A stretch of 64,000 nucleotides of DNA, from positions 160,087,292-160,151,291 of the forward strand of contig OZ023266.1 in NCBI GenBank assembly GCA_964006375.1, given 5' to 3'. The stretch is from Tillus elongatus (taxonomy: Eukaryota; Arthropoda; Insecta; Coleoptera; Cleridae). Made by a program: the position numbers and the translations under genes. Positions 37,205 to 49,628 of the stretch are shown here, in pieces. The notes under the pieces are model-generated. The model worked only from the letters and a program-made list of their open reading frames with translations. It was not told the DNA's origin and ran no database searches. How positions within the stretch are numbered: the first letter of the stretch is position 1; each line of letters opens with the position of its first letter.

Positions 37205-38300
37205 AGGGATATCATATTCAAAACTAAAAAGGCACGAATGATGCTCTTTTCTCTTAATACCAGGAGAGCCTCTGGCCTTAACGATACGAACAATAGTTCT
37301 CAAAAACTGCGCACCAGAACTTGCTCCTGTCCTGACTCGTCTGATTCAGACATCTTACAATAGAGGCATATTCCCTGGTAACTGGAAAACTGCTCGAGTA
37401 CAACCCGTCCCCAAGCAAGGATCCAAAACGCTTCCTAGCAACTACAGGCCTATTTCTATCCTTTCATTCGTCTCTAAAGTGATGGAAAAGTATATAAACA
37501 CCAAATTACTAAAATTTCTTGAAAAACACAGTCTAATCCACGACAGGCAGTATGGATTCCGTCAGCGCAGATCAACTGCCAATCTCCCTCCCTCCCCCTT
37601 GTCACCAATTCTTGGAACAAGTCTATGGAACTACACGGTGAATCCCAGATTGTCGCTCTAGACATATCCAAAGCATTCGACCAGGTCTGGCACGCAGCGC
37701 TGCTTAATAAACTATCGGCCTATGGCCTACCACCAAAACTCTGTACGTGGACAGAAAATTTCCTCTCCAACCGGAGCATTTCTGTTCTCGTGGATAACCA
37801 TTCCTCTAAACTCTATCAAATTAATGCAGGAGTTTCTCAAGGTTCAGCTTTAGCCCCTACTTTGTTTCTTCTCCACATCTATGAACTCCTCTCTAGCACA
37901 TCCATCCCAGTTCACAGTTAAGCAGGCGACAGCACCCTCCACTCAAATATACAATATTCTAAGCCTGCCTCTTTAGCCCAATTAGATGAGGATCGCAGAC
38001 TCATGGAGGGTACTATCTCCGTGGATCTTCAAAAAATATTAGACTGGGGAAGTAGCAATCTTCTACAATTCAACCCCACCAAATCACAGTCTTGCTTTCT
38101 TTCTCATAAGAGATACACCAGCACTAGACCCATCACAATAAACAACCAAGTTATTCAAAGTAATGAGTCATTTTCACTTGTTGGCATTTCTGTGGATAGA
38201 AATCTCAATTGGCACCTACATGTCACATCAATTTCAGAAGCGGCTGCTAAGAAAGTAGGTTTCCTCTTCCGGGCTCTCAAATACTTTTCACCAGCTAATC
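37205..38300 (+). pseudogene. Non-LTR family A reverse transcriptase fragment
   Basis: Truncated at both ends. Shows SNWKTARVQPVPKQGSKTLP, LEKHSLIHDRQYGFRQRRST, IVALDISKAFDQVWHAALLN, QGSALAPTLFLLHIYELLSS and the C-terminal HVTSISEAAAKKVGFLFRAL. The catalytic YADD is destroyed: Tyr is a stop (TAA at 37920) and the first Asp is Gly. A frameshift lies in a C-run near 37590. The match stops at about 38300 and continues in unrelated sequence. Confidence 0.8.
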
Positions 38301-38867
38301 TCAACATTTTTCTTCTCAAATTTCAACACCCTTTATCTTAAAAATAAAGCGGTTGCTGACATATCTTCATAGGAAAGATTTTTCTTAAAATCATCCAAAA
38401 ATTATCATCCTAAAGCATTAAGTTATGTAACACCCTGTATATAAAACATATTTTTGAAAGTGCGCTACCATTACGCGCTCGCTGATTCGTAACGTTTTAT
38501 ATTTCAAATTGAGGTATGAGTACAGTTTTGGAAGAAAGTTTAAAATGGAACAAAATGTGCTGAAAAAATTGCTAAGCTTATATAAAAAAAATAGCGTAAA
38601 TCTGACTTTCTAGGTCATACAAACTGAAAATTATGTCACAGCGAGTTACGGTATTGATGTATTATTGAGATTCATATTCAAGCTTTAGCAGCTTTGTCAG
38701 GTTTGGCAGCTATGAAACTACAGCTGTGGTATAATAGATTATTAATTGCTACATGACTGGAAGCAAACATTCAAGCATCTGGTGTAATTAGCCTACATGA
38801 CTTTCCGTTGGCTGCTATTGCTGCTGACTCTACCGCCGTCATACAGCCGTGGTTTACTGTTATTAGT
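38301..38867. other. No recognised gene
   Basis: AACACCCTGTATAT at about 38430 resembles a mariner end, and a degenerate module end (GCGCTACCATTACGCG) lies at 38461-38476. Otherwise nothing. Confidence 0.4.
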
Positions 38868-39300
<433 letters not shown>

Positions 39301-39399
39301 GAAGTGAATTTCCATTAAAATGTTTTTATTAGCAAATGTAGTAGAAACAATGTACTATATTTATCAAAATTACTTATTGTTTGAAAGTGTAGAAACATT

Positions 39400-39842
<443 letters not shown>

Positions 39843-39859
39843 TTTATTTTATTTTTATA

Positions 39860-40149
39860 TTTTAAGAGGGATATGGCTTCAAGATGTTAAAAAGACAACT
39901 TTCAAGCCCGTTTAATTCGCATTTTCTGCTCATATTTCCTTTTTACTACCAACCCCGCCCAGCACTTCTATTCACTGCTGGTCCCGTAACTTCCTTGGGG
40001 GGTGTGAACAAGAAATTTTTCTTGGGGTTTGTGGATCCAGGGGAGACCCTAGGCAGGTTTCTGACAACTGTTTTTTGAAAAGCCTTCGGGAGCTAATCTG
40101 CAAATTTACCGAAAATTCGCTATCAAAACGCACTTACTGCGTCCAGATT
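39860..40149 (+). repeat. Single unit of the 49.6-51.4 kb tandem family
   Basis: GGATATGGCTTCAAGATGT, CTGGTCCCGTAACTTCCTTG, TTTTTCTTGGGGTTTGTGG and ACGCACTTACTGCGTCCAG in array order. Confidence 0.75.
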
Positions 40150-40619
40150 TTTTTCTTATAAACGCATCATATTTCGATAAAAAATGCAAAAATGCATTAG
40201 AAAATTTGTTCTACGATAATTAGCTAAAAAAAATTATAGACCGTTAAACCATAAACTTCACTAAACGCATCATATTTCGATAAAAAATGTAAAAATGCAT
40301 TACCAATTTCAAGTTTGACGTTTTGAGGAAAACTCCAAAACTTGTTTCTTTAACTGCCCATAACTTATTTGTCTTTAAAGCTATAGATCTGGATTTTGGT
40401 GCAGAGTTCACCCTTTATAATACAAACGCGCGTACCAAATTTGGTTACCCTTACTTTGTTATTTACGGAGTAATAAATTTTTTTAGAAAGAAACAAAAAA
40501 TTTTACGGGAAAACCTGGTCCGATTTTCCTGGCTAACGAACTTAACTAAGCCACTTGCAGAAGGAAGGTGTTCACCAAATTTGATCAAGATCGATCTATT
40601 ATTTTTTGAGTTATCGGTT

Positions 40620-40704
<85 letters not shown>

Positions 40705-40735
40705 CATAGATCTCCTCATTAGCTAATTTTTTTTG
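40150..40735 (-). repeat. (TA)n-centred dispersed repeat, copy 6 (reverse)
   Basis: Reverse right arm ending TTTTTTGAGTTATCGGTTAT, (TA)n at 40623-40703, then only a stub of left arm (GATCTCCTCATTAGCTAATT). A short internal block (AAACGCATCATATTTCGATA) is duplicated near 40160 and 40265. Confidence 0.75.
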
Positions 40736-40759
40736 TTTGGCTAAAAAAGCGGTACTAAA

Positions 40760-41339
40760 TTAGTATAGCGGCAACATCTCCTCAGAACTGGACGCATTTG
40801 AACTGTTTTTGACTGAAGAAACACTGTATATTAGTGTTTTATACACTAACAACAAAGCAGAACAGGTAACTAATATTGTTTTACTTTTTCTGTTGTTTTA
40901 TGTTATAATATATTATATATTTTCTTTCATTGTTGTAGATGTTCACAATTTGGAATAATAACAACCCAAATAAAAAAATCACGTACGTGGAAACCAATCG
41001 ATGCGATAGAAATAAAAGCTCATACCGGTCTTATTATAATTTTGGGTACCTTGAAAGCTTCAAAAGAAACGACCCATTATAGCTGCAGCTACAGCTCGTC
41101 TACGTTTTCAGGCCATAACGTCTTTCCTTGGGTTTGACGATCTAAACTCAAGGAAGGCTAGGAAATCACCAGCTAGACAAATTTTTGATCTATTTATAGA
41201 AAATTTTTAAAATGCTACAAGCCTGAAGGCCATATCACAGTGGATGACCAATTGGTGTCACTTAGTCATTTAGGGTAGGACTGCAGCAAACAGTGAAAAT
41301 GCATGTACTCTAAATATGCAATCATATTTGGGAAAAAGT

Positions 41340-41427
<88 letters not shown>

Positions 41428-41838
41428 CAAACTGACCCCGGATATGGGTTCTAGAAGTCCTAGTTCGCGCTCATTTGAAAAAAATTTTGCAAAGTCTCAC
41501 CATCGATACCTCTCTATTAGTGAATTTTTTAAAATAAGAATTCACTAAGAACAATGCACAAATCCATCAAAAACGATATTCTTGATATTTCTCCAGAATT
41601 AGGGAATAAAAATAGAGATAATCAAGAAGTTGTGCGGCCTACACCTGGTCGGTGCTACTTATGCGACAGGAAAAGGGATCAAAAATGCAGGCAAGTCTGC
41701 TGCCACTGCAATCGGTTTGTATGTGCTTTCCATTCTACAAAACAAACTATCTGCGAAAAATGTAAAGATCACCAGAATTCTTCACACTGGATTGTTTCTT
41801 TAATGTTTTGTAATTTAGGTTTTAATTATTTTGAATAA
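40760..41838 (+). pseudogene. piggyBac-like transposase remnant
   Basis: Pieces in several frames: ELDAFELFLTEETLYISVLY and TNNKAEQ, then TWKPIDAIEIKAHTGLIIIL with GTLKAS, RAITSFLGFDDLNSRKARKS and YKPEGHITVDDQLV (second catalytic Asp region). After an intervening (TA)n-repeat insertion the conserved C-terminal cysteine-rich zinc domain follows: GRCYLCDRKRDQKCRQVCCH, CAFHSTKQTICEKCKD (41554-41838). A segment bounded by GTAACT and TTGTTGTAG (40867-40939) looks like an intron. piggyBac enzymes cut and paste DNA at TTAA. Frameshifts and the insertion kill it. Confidence 0.8.
41340..41550 (-). repeat. (TA)n tract and left arm inserted in the piggyBac remnant
   Basis: (TA)n 41344-41422 followed by reverse left arm (CTGACCCCGGATATGGGTTC, AGTTCGCGCTCATTTG) ending in the AGTGAATTTTTTAAAATAAG hairpin at about 41520-41546. 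It separates the catalytic and cysteine-rich parts of the transposase. Confidence 0.8.
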
Positions 41839-41998
41839 ATATTTTACGCTTTGCATTCACTTTTTATGTTTTTTTAGCTAAATAAATATGATAGTTAAAA
41901 TTAGAAATGTAAAATTCTGCAAATTTACGTGGGGTACGAATAAACCTCGCACAGTATTTCCTCTATTTTTATAACACGGTACGACGGAGGTTAAATTA

Positions 41999-43090
41999 TC
42001 CATTACATCACTAAGTGAGTGGTAGAAACCAAGTAGTATGTTGTTACGCCAGCTCCAAATAACACAAAGTGTTAAAAAAATAGAGACTGTATACAACCCA
42101 CTAACAATTTAGTAAATTGTTGGCCTGGCCCATTGCTACCCTAACATAGGGACAAAGTATGCAAGGCTAGATGTATTCTCGCAACGATTAGAATCGTAGA
42201 CCGGTTTCGCTCTCATGGGAGCTCTTCAGTACGGCATACTAATTGCAGCAAAAATACACCTATAAAGTAATACGGCTATAGTAGCCAGCCTTTCAGCACT
42301 AAGTGAGTGGTGGACGTGCCACCACCTAGTTGCGGAACCATGTAGTATATTGTCACGCCAACTCCAAATAACACAATGTGTTAAAAAAAAGAGACTGTAT
42401 ACAACTAACCAACAATTTAGTAAAATGTTAGTCCTGGCCCATTTATACCCTAATATAGGGACAAAGTATGCAAGGCTGGATGCATTCTCGCAACAATTAG
42501 AACCTTAGACCGGTTTCGCTCTCATTAGAGCTCTTCAGTACGGCATACTAATTGCATCAAAAATACACCTATAAAGTAATACGGCTATAGTAGCCAGCCT
42601 TTGATAAGTAAGTGAGTGGTGGACGTGCCGCCACCTAGTTGCGGAACCAAGTAGTATGTTGTCACACCAGCTCAAAATAACACAAAGTGTTAAAAAAAAT
42701 GGAGACTGTATACAACTAACCAACAATTTAGTGAGCCCTGGCCCATTTCTACCCTAATATAAGGACAAAGTATGCAAGGCTAGATGCATTCTCGCAACAA
42801 TTAGAACCGTAGACAATTTACTAAATTGTTAGTTAGTTGTATACAGTCTCTTTTTTTTTTAACACTTTGTGTTATTTTGAGCTGGTGTGACAACATACTA
42901 CTTAGTTCCGCAGCTAGGTGGCGGCACGTCCACCACTCACTTAGTGTTGGAAGGCTGGCTACTATAGCCGTATTACTTTATAGGTGTATTTTTGCTACAA
43001 TTAGTATGCCGTACTGAAGAGCTCTAATGAGAGCACAACCGGTCTACGGTTCTAATTGTTGCGAGAATGCATCCAGCCTTGTATCCATTA
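41999..43090. repeat. About 310 bp tandem repeat ending in an inverted copy
   Basis: Landmark GTAGTATGTTGTTACGCCAG recurs at about 42031, 42343 and 42652, roughly 310 bp apart, with shared blocks ACAAAGTATGCAAGGCTGGA, CGGTTTCGCTCTCATGGGAG, TTCAGTACGGCATACTAATT and GTGAGTGGTGGACGTGCC. From about 42815 the unit continues in reverse complement to 43080, giving a palindrome centred near 42815. Two 63-codon frames on opposite strands are the same sequence mirrored. Confidence 0.85.
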
Positions 43091-43779
43091 CAATTTAACC
43101 ACCTTTTTTCTATACTTCAAAAAAAAATTAAGACGTTAAAATTTTAATTGAAGCAGATACCTTTAGCATAGACAATAATTATCTGGAAATTTTACATTTC
43201 TTCACTTAACGATTATTAAGTTGTTAATAATTGCAGTATTTTCTGATTTTGAAATCTACATTATGCTATATCTTTCTCACAAACGCAGTATATTGAAGTT
43301 GCAGTAGAAACTGCCTTTGCACATGTATCCCTATCTCTGTGCAACAATTCTTATTGTCCCACATGAAATTTATTACAGCTTTGCTCGCATCGTTTGCTTC
43401 TATAACATCCGCATAGAAAACATAAACTTCCTGTAAACGCCAGATGTAATTTATACAATTCCTCTGTATATGCTTTCGGAGCTTTTCGAATTTATAGGAC
43501 CGTATAGCAACATTCCACAACAGAGAATATTATCATCCAGCTAAAATAGAGTTACAGTCAGTTATAACGTTAAATTTTTTTTTAACTTTTAAATTCAAAA
43601 TTGTACACTTCTCTTTTTTCCACAAAAAAAATAATTGTAGATTAGCTACTACCCATATGAAAAGTGAATCTATTTTGCTATAAAACAATATAACATTAGA
43701 AAAGCGTTCGGAGACATTAATTCTGAAATAAATTCCTATAGAATGTGGGAAAGGGGTGTAAAGAGAAAAAATGTGGGCG
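43091..43779. other. No recognised feature
   Basis: AT-rich with no repeat match noticed. The minus-strand frame at 43266-43520 (84 codons, Cys- and Lys-containing) is not recognised. Confidence 0.35.
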
Positions 43780-44116
43780 CAGCAGTTGCGTTATGGTAAT
43801 GAATTTTCATAGAAATAATCTTGCACCAAACATTCTTTTTTAATAAATACTTTTTCTTTCCTTATAACATAGAGATCTTAATTTTGGTGTATAGTTTACT
43901 TTTTATAACGTAAACCTATATACCAAATTTTGTTACCATAGCTTTGTTATTTTTGGAGCTAAACTATTTTTTCTGAAAGAAACCCGAAAATTTTTTAGGA
44001 AAACCTGATCCGATTTTCCTGGCTAACAAACTTATCCAAGCCACCTACACAAAGAAGGTATCTGTCAAATTTCATTAAATTCACCACATTATTTTTTTGA
44101 GTTGTTGGTGTGACAC

Positions 44117-44213
<97 letters not shown>
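43780..44213 (-). repeat. (TA)n-centred dispersed repeat, copy 8 (reverse)
   Basis: Module start GCGCAGCAGTTGCGTTATGG at about 43779, then the reverse right arm (GAAAACCTGATCCGATTTTC, TTATCCAAGCCACC, GAGTTGTTGGTGTGACACCC) and (TA)n at 44120-44213. No left arm. Confidence 0.75.
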
Positions 44214-44215
<2 letters not shown>

Positions 44216-44989
44216 ACGTGATTCATTTCCCCGATAAACTCCAATAGCTTCATTAAACTAGACTTTTTGGAAAATACTTTCAGACCAAAGTTTTCTACCA
44301 TGTTAAGGTCCACAACCTAAAATTATTTTCAGCTACACAGCATGGCCCATATGTCACTGGCACTAGGTAACTTTGTTTTTTAAAATGAAACACCCTATAT
44401 ATTATTATATTTTTTGATTTTAAATGAAATTGTGATTACAAATTATAAAAAGTGCTATGGCATAAAAGTCAATGGTTTTCAAGTTATTTAAGTTTCTTCA
44501 AAAAATTTGACAGATGTAGAGTTTTTTTTCAGGTACTGGTATCATTCGTACACCACATCCGCACAACTTGAAATTCAGCGCAAGTATCTGACAGGTACCC
44601 GTCTATCTGGTGATGGTGTGAAAAATCATATTTTATGTACAGAGTGGTTGCTAGAGAGGTTCCCATTTGCTGAAATTCCAATATAAATAACTCGAAAATT
44701 TCAAATAGAACACCCTGTATATGAGAACCTGAATCAATGCAAAAATTGATTATCTTTCGGATGGATATGGGTTTTTTACATGTAGAACTGATAATTTCTG
44801 AGTTATTCAAAAGTTATCAATTTGATTGCAACTACATGATATAATGATTGGATTGTTTCCCTTTTGTATAGTGTGCACTGGTCATGACAGAATTCTCCAA
44901 AATGTCAGATTTGACAAGTATTTATAACATTGTCTGTTCGTTGTTGTGTGATTGTGTAGTTGTGTTATAGTTAGTATACATAATTAAAA
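44214..44989. other. Mariner-type non-coding remnants
   Basis: ATGAAACACCCTATATATTA at about 44386 and AACACCCTGTATATGAG near 44708 look like degenerate mariner termini. No gene. Confidence 0.4.
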
Positions 44990-45990
44990 ATGAACTTCAA
45001 TAACGAAGAATTGTGACAGATGGTGTACATAATTGGTGAATGTTCTGGAAATTGTCTTTTGGCTTCTCGCATTTATAAGCAGCGCTATCCTCTGCGAAGA
45101 CAGCGACAGTTTTGTCATTGAAAAGGCTCAAACACAGATTTGAGCAGAATTCGTCTGTATTTTACCGAGCACCAAAAAAAAAACGAAACATTGCCATCAA
45201 AGAAGATGTGGCACTTGGTGTTCTTTTATCAGTTATTAAGGAGCCAACACGTAGTCAAAGAGCTATTGCTAAAACATTAGATATGGATCAGTCCTCAGTT
45301 CAACGAGTTCTCAACTTTTATAAGTACCATGCCTACCATTTCCGAGTAGCTCAAGTACTGGGAAATGAAGATTTTCAGCGCAGAATGAGGTACTGTCAGT
45401 GGACAGTGCATCAAATTGAGATGGGCAGGAGTTTTTTTCGCAAAGTGCTTTTTGTGGATGAGTCCTCTTTCCATAATAACGGACTCCCAAATATGCAAAA
45501 TTTACACCATTATGCAGAAAACAACCCGCACGTAACAAGATTTGGTAACTTCCAGAATAGGTGGACGCTTAATGCTTGGGGTGGAATCATTGGCAATACC
45601 GTTCTTGGACCACATTTTTTTGATAAGCCTCTAAACGGACCAATTTTTCCACCAGTTCCTAGTTAATGATTTACCAGTCTTGATGGAACATGTACAGCTA
45701 CAAGTTAGGCAAGATATGTGGAAAACAGCATGATGGTGCTCCACCGCATTATGCTGCCGTAGTTAGACAACATCTTGACAAAGAGTACGAAGGAAGGTGG
45801 ATCGGCAGGGGTGGACCAGTAGCCTGGCCTCCAAAGTCTTCCGACCTTACTTGCTGTGACTTCTTTTTATGGGGATTTGTGAAAAATTATGTGTATCGCA
45901 CTCCACCAACAACACGAGAAGATATGTGAGGGCGAGTACAGGATGCATTTCGGCAAATTCCGTGCTATCCTTGTCTTTTGGGTTACGCAG
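44990..45990 (+). pseudogene. DD41D-type mariner transposase, second lineage
   Basis: Starts MNFNNEEL, stop, QMVYIIGECSGNCLLASRIY, then after a frame change AIKEDVALGVLLSVIKEPTR and SQRAIAKTLDMDQSSVQRVL (helix-turn-helix). Catalytic motifs: KVLFVDESSFHNNG (first Asp), HDGAPPHYAAVVRQHLDKEY (second Asp) and LTCCDFFLWGFVKNYVY (third Asp); I count 41 residues between the last two. Distinct in sequence from the 19.8 kb family but the same spacing. Breaks: a stop at 45001, a shift near 45110, one near 45660-45720, a stop at 45927. Terminal repeats were not found. Confidence 0.82.
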
Positions 45991-46231
45991 CAAGTTTTTT
46001 AAGGTTTTTTTTTTCATAGAAAGAGCTTTCAATGCCCTAAAAAACTTCTGCCGAACGGCTGAAGATAACCTGTGGTATTGCAAGGCAAGTACAATGTGGT
46101 GATGTCATTCGACTATGCAAACTCCAACATTTCAACAAAGTTGACATGTATCTCAGATATAATGGCTATATAGCTAGGACCATTTGCAAACAGTTAGGCG
46201 CTTATAAAAAAGACAACAGAGTAAAATATTC

Positions 46232-46488
46232 CTATATAATTGGCATTTGTTGACTACCACAAAGCTTTTGACACCATTGAAACTTGTCCCTTCTTAACAG
46301 CAATGGAAGACACCAGAATTGCTTCGAGATAAATTAATATTCACAGGAAGATCTACGACCCAGCCATCTTCCATATAAAAATTTAACACCACCTCAAAAC
46401 AAAGAATATAAAGATAGGCAAAGGCGTGCGACAGGGAGATACAATATTTCCGAAATGATTTACCATTTCCCCGCAGATCATCTTTAAA
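46232..46488 (+). pseudogene. RTE-type reverse transcriptase scrap
   Basis: One frame with three stops reads LAFVDYHKAFDTIETCPFLT, AMEDTRIASR, IYDPAIFHI and IKIGKGVRQGDTIFPK. These correspond to the VDYxKAFD and GVRQGDT motifs characteristic of RTE/BovB-like elements. The fragment ends where a TIR module starts at about 46494. Confidence 0.75.
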
Positions 46489-46493
46489 AAAAG

Positions 46494-47656
<1,163 letters not shown>

Positions 47657-47753
47657 TATTCAATATATGAACCCATCCGTATACATACATATGTTCGACC
47701 ATAGAGTAATATGTGTTTTACGTTAACATGAATATATTACCCGTCACACTGGA

Positions 47754-47945
47754 AATCAAACTGACTTTTCTGACCTGTCCTGACATCAGTTTGCCTAATT
47801 AAAAACTAAAAGGAGAATGAAAATCAACCCTCGCATATATCAAGGTTATGTGAGCATAATGAAATCTTCCTTTCCCTTTTAACTTCTTTTAGCTTTTGAT
47901 TAGGCAAACTGACGTCAGGGCAGGTAAGGAAGGTCAATTGGGGGG
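47754..47945. repeat. Inverted repeat, 44 bp arms
   Basis: TGACATCAGTTTGCCTAATT (47781 on) and its mirror in AATTAGGCAAACTGACGTCA-like sequence (47898 on) form arms of roughly 44-60 bp around a 70 bp loop. No ORF; could be a small MITE or hairpin. Confidence 0.75.
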
Positions 47946-48204
47946 ATTGTGTGTACACAGCACAGTCAGAGAGGCCTTTTATTTCATTAAAGCGACAAAA
48001 AACTCATGAAAGTTTTTATTGTCGCGAGACGCTCGTATAATTAGAAGAAAGCAATGTTTAATCTATTAATCACATATTATACATACATTTTATCTTTCTG
48101 ATCTCCTTGCTTATATGGACTTTAACTGTGCCAAATCTCACAATGCTTCGTGCGCGCACTGCGCTTAACAAGGGGTAGGTACAAAGTTTTTCTTCATGTA
48201 TTAT

Positions 48205-48723
48205 AACCCTATAGTTGAAACCACAGCTAAAGCATCAGAAAAAGGGTCTACTTAAAATTCATTTTCTGCAAATATTTAAGTAAAATGAAGGATAATGGTG
48301 GCTGAAGCTGAAACTTAAGGCTTTATAGAACACACTTCTTACAACATTTCTGCTACATCGCCCGTAATGTTAGTTTCAAGCTCTTTATTTAGAACGTGTC
48401 AATTTTGACGTTTTGAATTGCGACTTTTTTACGTTTTAAGAAGAAAAACTATAATGCTTATAACTTCGTTTGCTTTTAATGTAGGGATCCAAGTTTTTGC
48501 ACATGGCTTTAGTTTTATGGCATAAATCAGCATGCCAAATTTAGTTACCATAGCTTTGTTATTTCCGGAGATATAAAAATTTTCCGAAAAGCACACATAA
48601 TTTTCCTTGAAAAACTAGTCCGATTTTCCTGGCTAACGAACTTATCCAAGCGACTCGCGAAAGGAAGATATTCTCCAAATTTTATCACAATCGGTCTATT
48701 ATTTTTTGAGTTATTGGTGTGAC

Positions 48724-48776
<53 letters not shown>

Positions 48777-48890
48777 GTCTGAAAGTGACTCGGACTTGGG
48801 TTCCAGGGGTCCTAAATAGCGCGCATTTGAAGAATCTTCTTAAAAATTCAAAAGTCGCGATCTCCTCATTAGTGAATTTTTTTAAAGAAA
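48205..48890 (-). repeat. (TA)n-centred dispersed repeat, copy 10 (reverse)
   Basis: Reverse right arm (AAGCATCAGAAAAAGGGTCT through GAGTTATTGGTGTGACA), (TA)n 48727-48776, and reverse left arm (GACTCGGACTTGGGTTCCAG, AAAAGTCGCGATCTCCTCAT) ending in a hairpin (AGTGAATTTTTTTAAAGAAA). Confidence 0.78.
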
Positions 48891-49628
48891 TTCACTCAAA
48901 AAACACAAAAGTGTTAATGTCTTAAAAGTAAAGAAATGCAGTTACGGCGTTAACGCTTAGCACGGCAGTAAATGTACTCGTTGGTTTTATTTGTAACTAA
49001 CTCCAACACGTTTTGGGTTATAAAACACTTAAACTATACCTAAGGTTTGAAAAAAACTTGACCAACAAAGTCATTTAAGTTATTTAAAAGAAAAAATCTC
49101 TGGACGCAGCTAGTGCGTTATGGTAGCGAATTTTCTTTAAAATATTTTTAATAGCAAATATCCTTCTTTGATGAAAGCAGGCATCAAACTTGGTTGCCTA
49201 TATAGTAGAAACAATATACCATATTTCATTGAAATAAATTTATTGTTTGAAAATATATAAACATTTTTGAAAAGTCTAGATGCAGCAAATGTGTTATGGA
49301 AGTGAATTTCCATAAAAATGTTTTTAATAGCAAATGCGAGCAGGCATCAATATGATTACCGGTATAGCCTATGTGGTAGAAACAATGTACTATATTTTAT
49401 CAAAATTATTTATGGTTTGAAAATATACAAAAATTTTCCAGAAATAAACTTAAATGTTGGTTTTATATCCAACAAAGCTTACGTTAATAGCAAATTGAGT
49501 TATTGAAATTTGAAGGATTTAATGAAAATTCGGTAAATTTACAGATTAGCTCCCGAACGCTTTTCAACAAATTGTTTTCAGAAACATTACTAGGACCCCA
49601 CCTAGATGCACAAACCACAAGAAAAATG
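48891..49628. repeat. Two truncated TIR-module copies in flanking AT-rich DNA
   Basis: Forward module ends at 49082 (GGACGCAGCTAGTGCGTTAT) and 49273 (TAGATGCAGCAAATGTGTTA) share interiors with the 46494 copy, including AACTTAAATGTTGG and GCAAATTGAGTTATTGAAAT. The second lacks its far TIR and passes into the tandem array. Confidence 0.65.

Noticed and set aside
42535..43017. Two 63-codon frames with nearly identical sequence on opposite strands
   Set aside because: They are mirror images from the inverted 310 bp repeat, not two genes.
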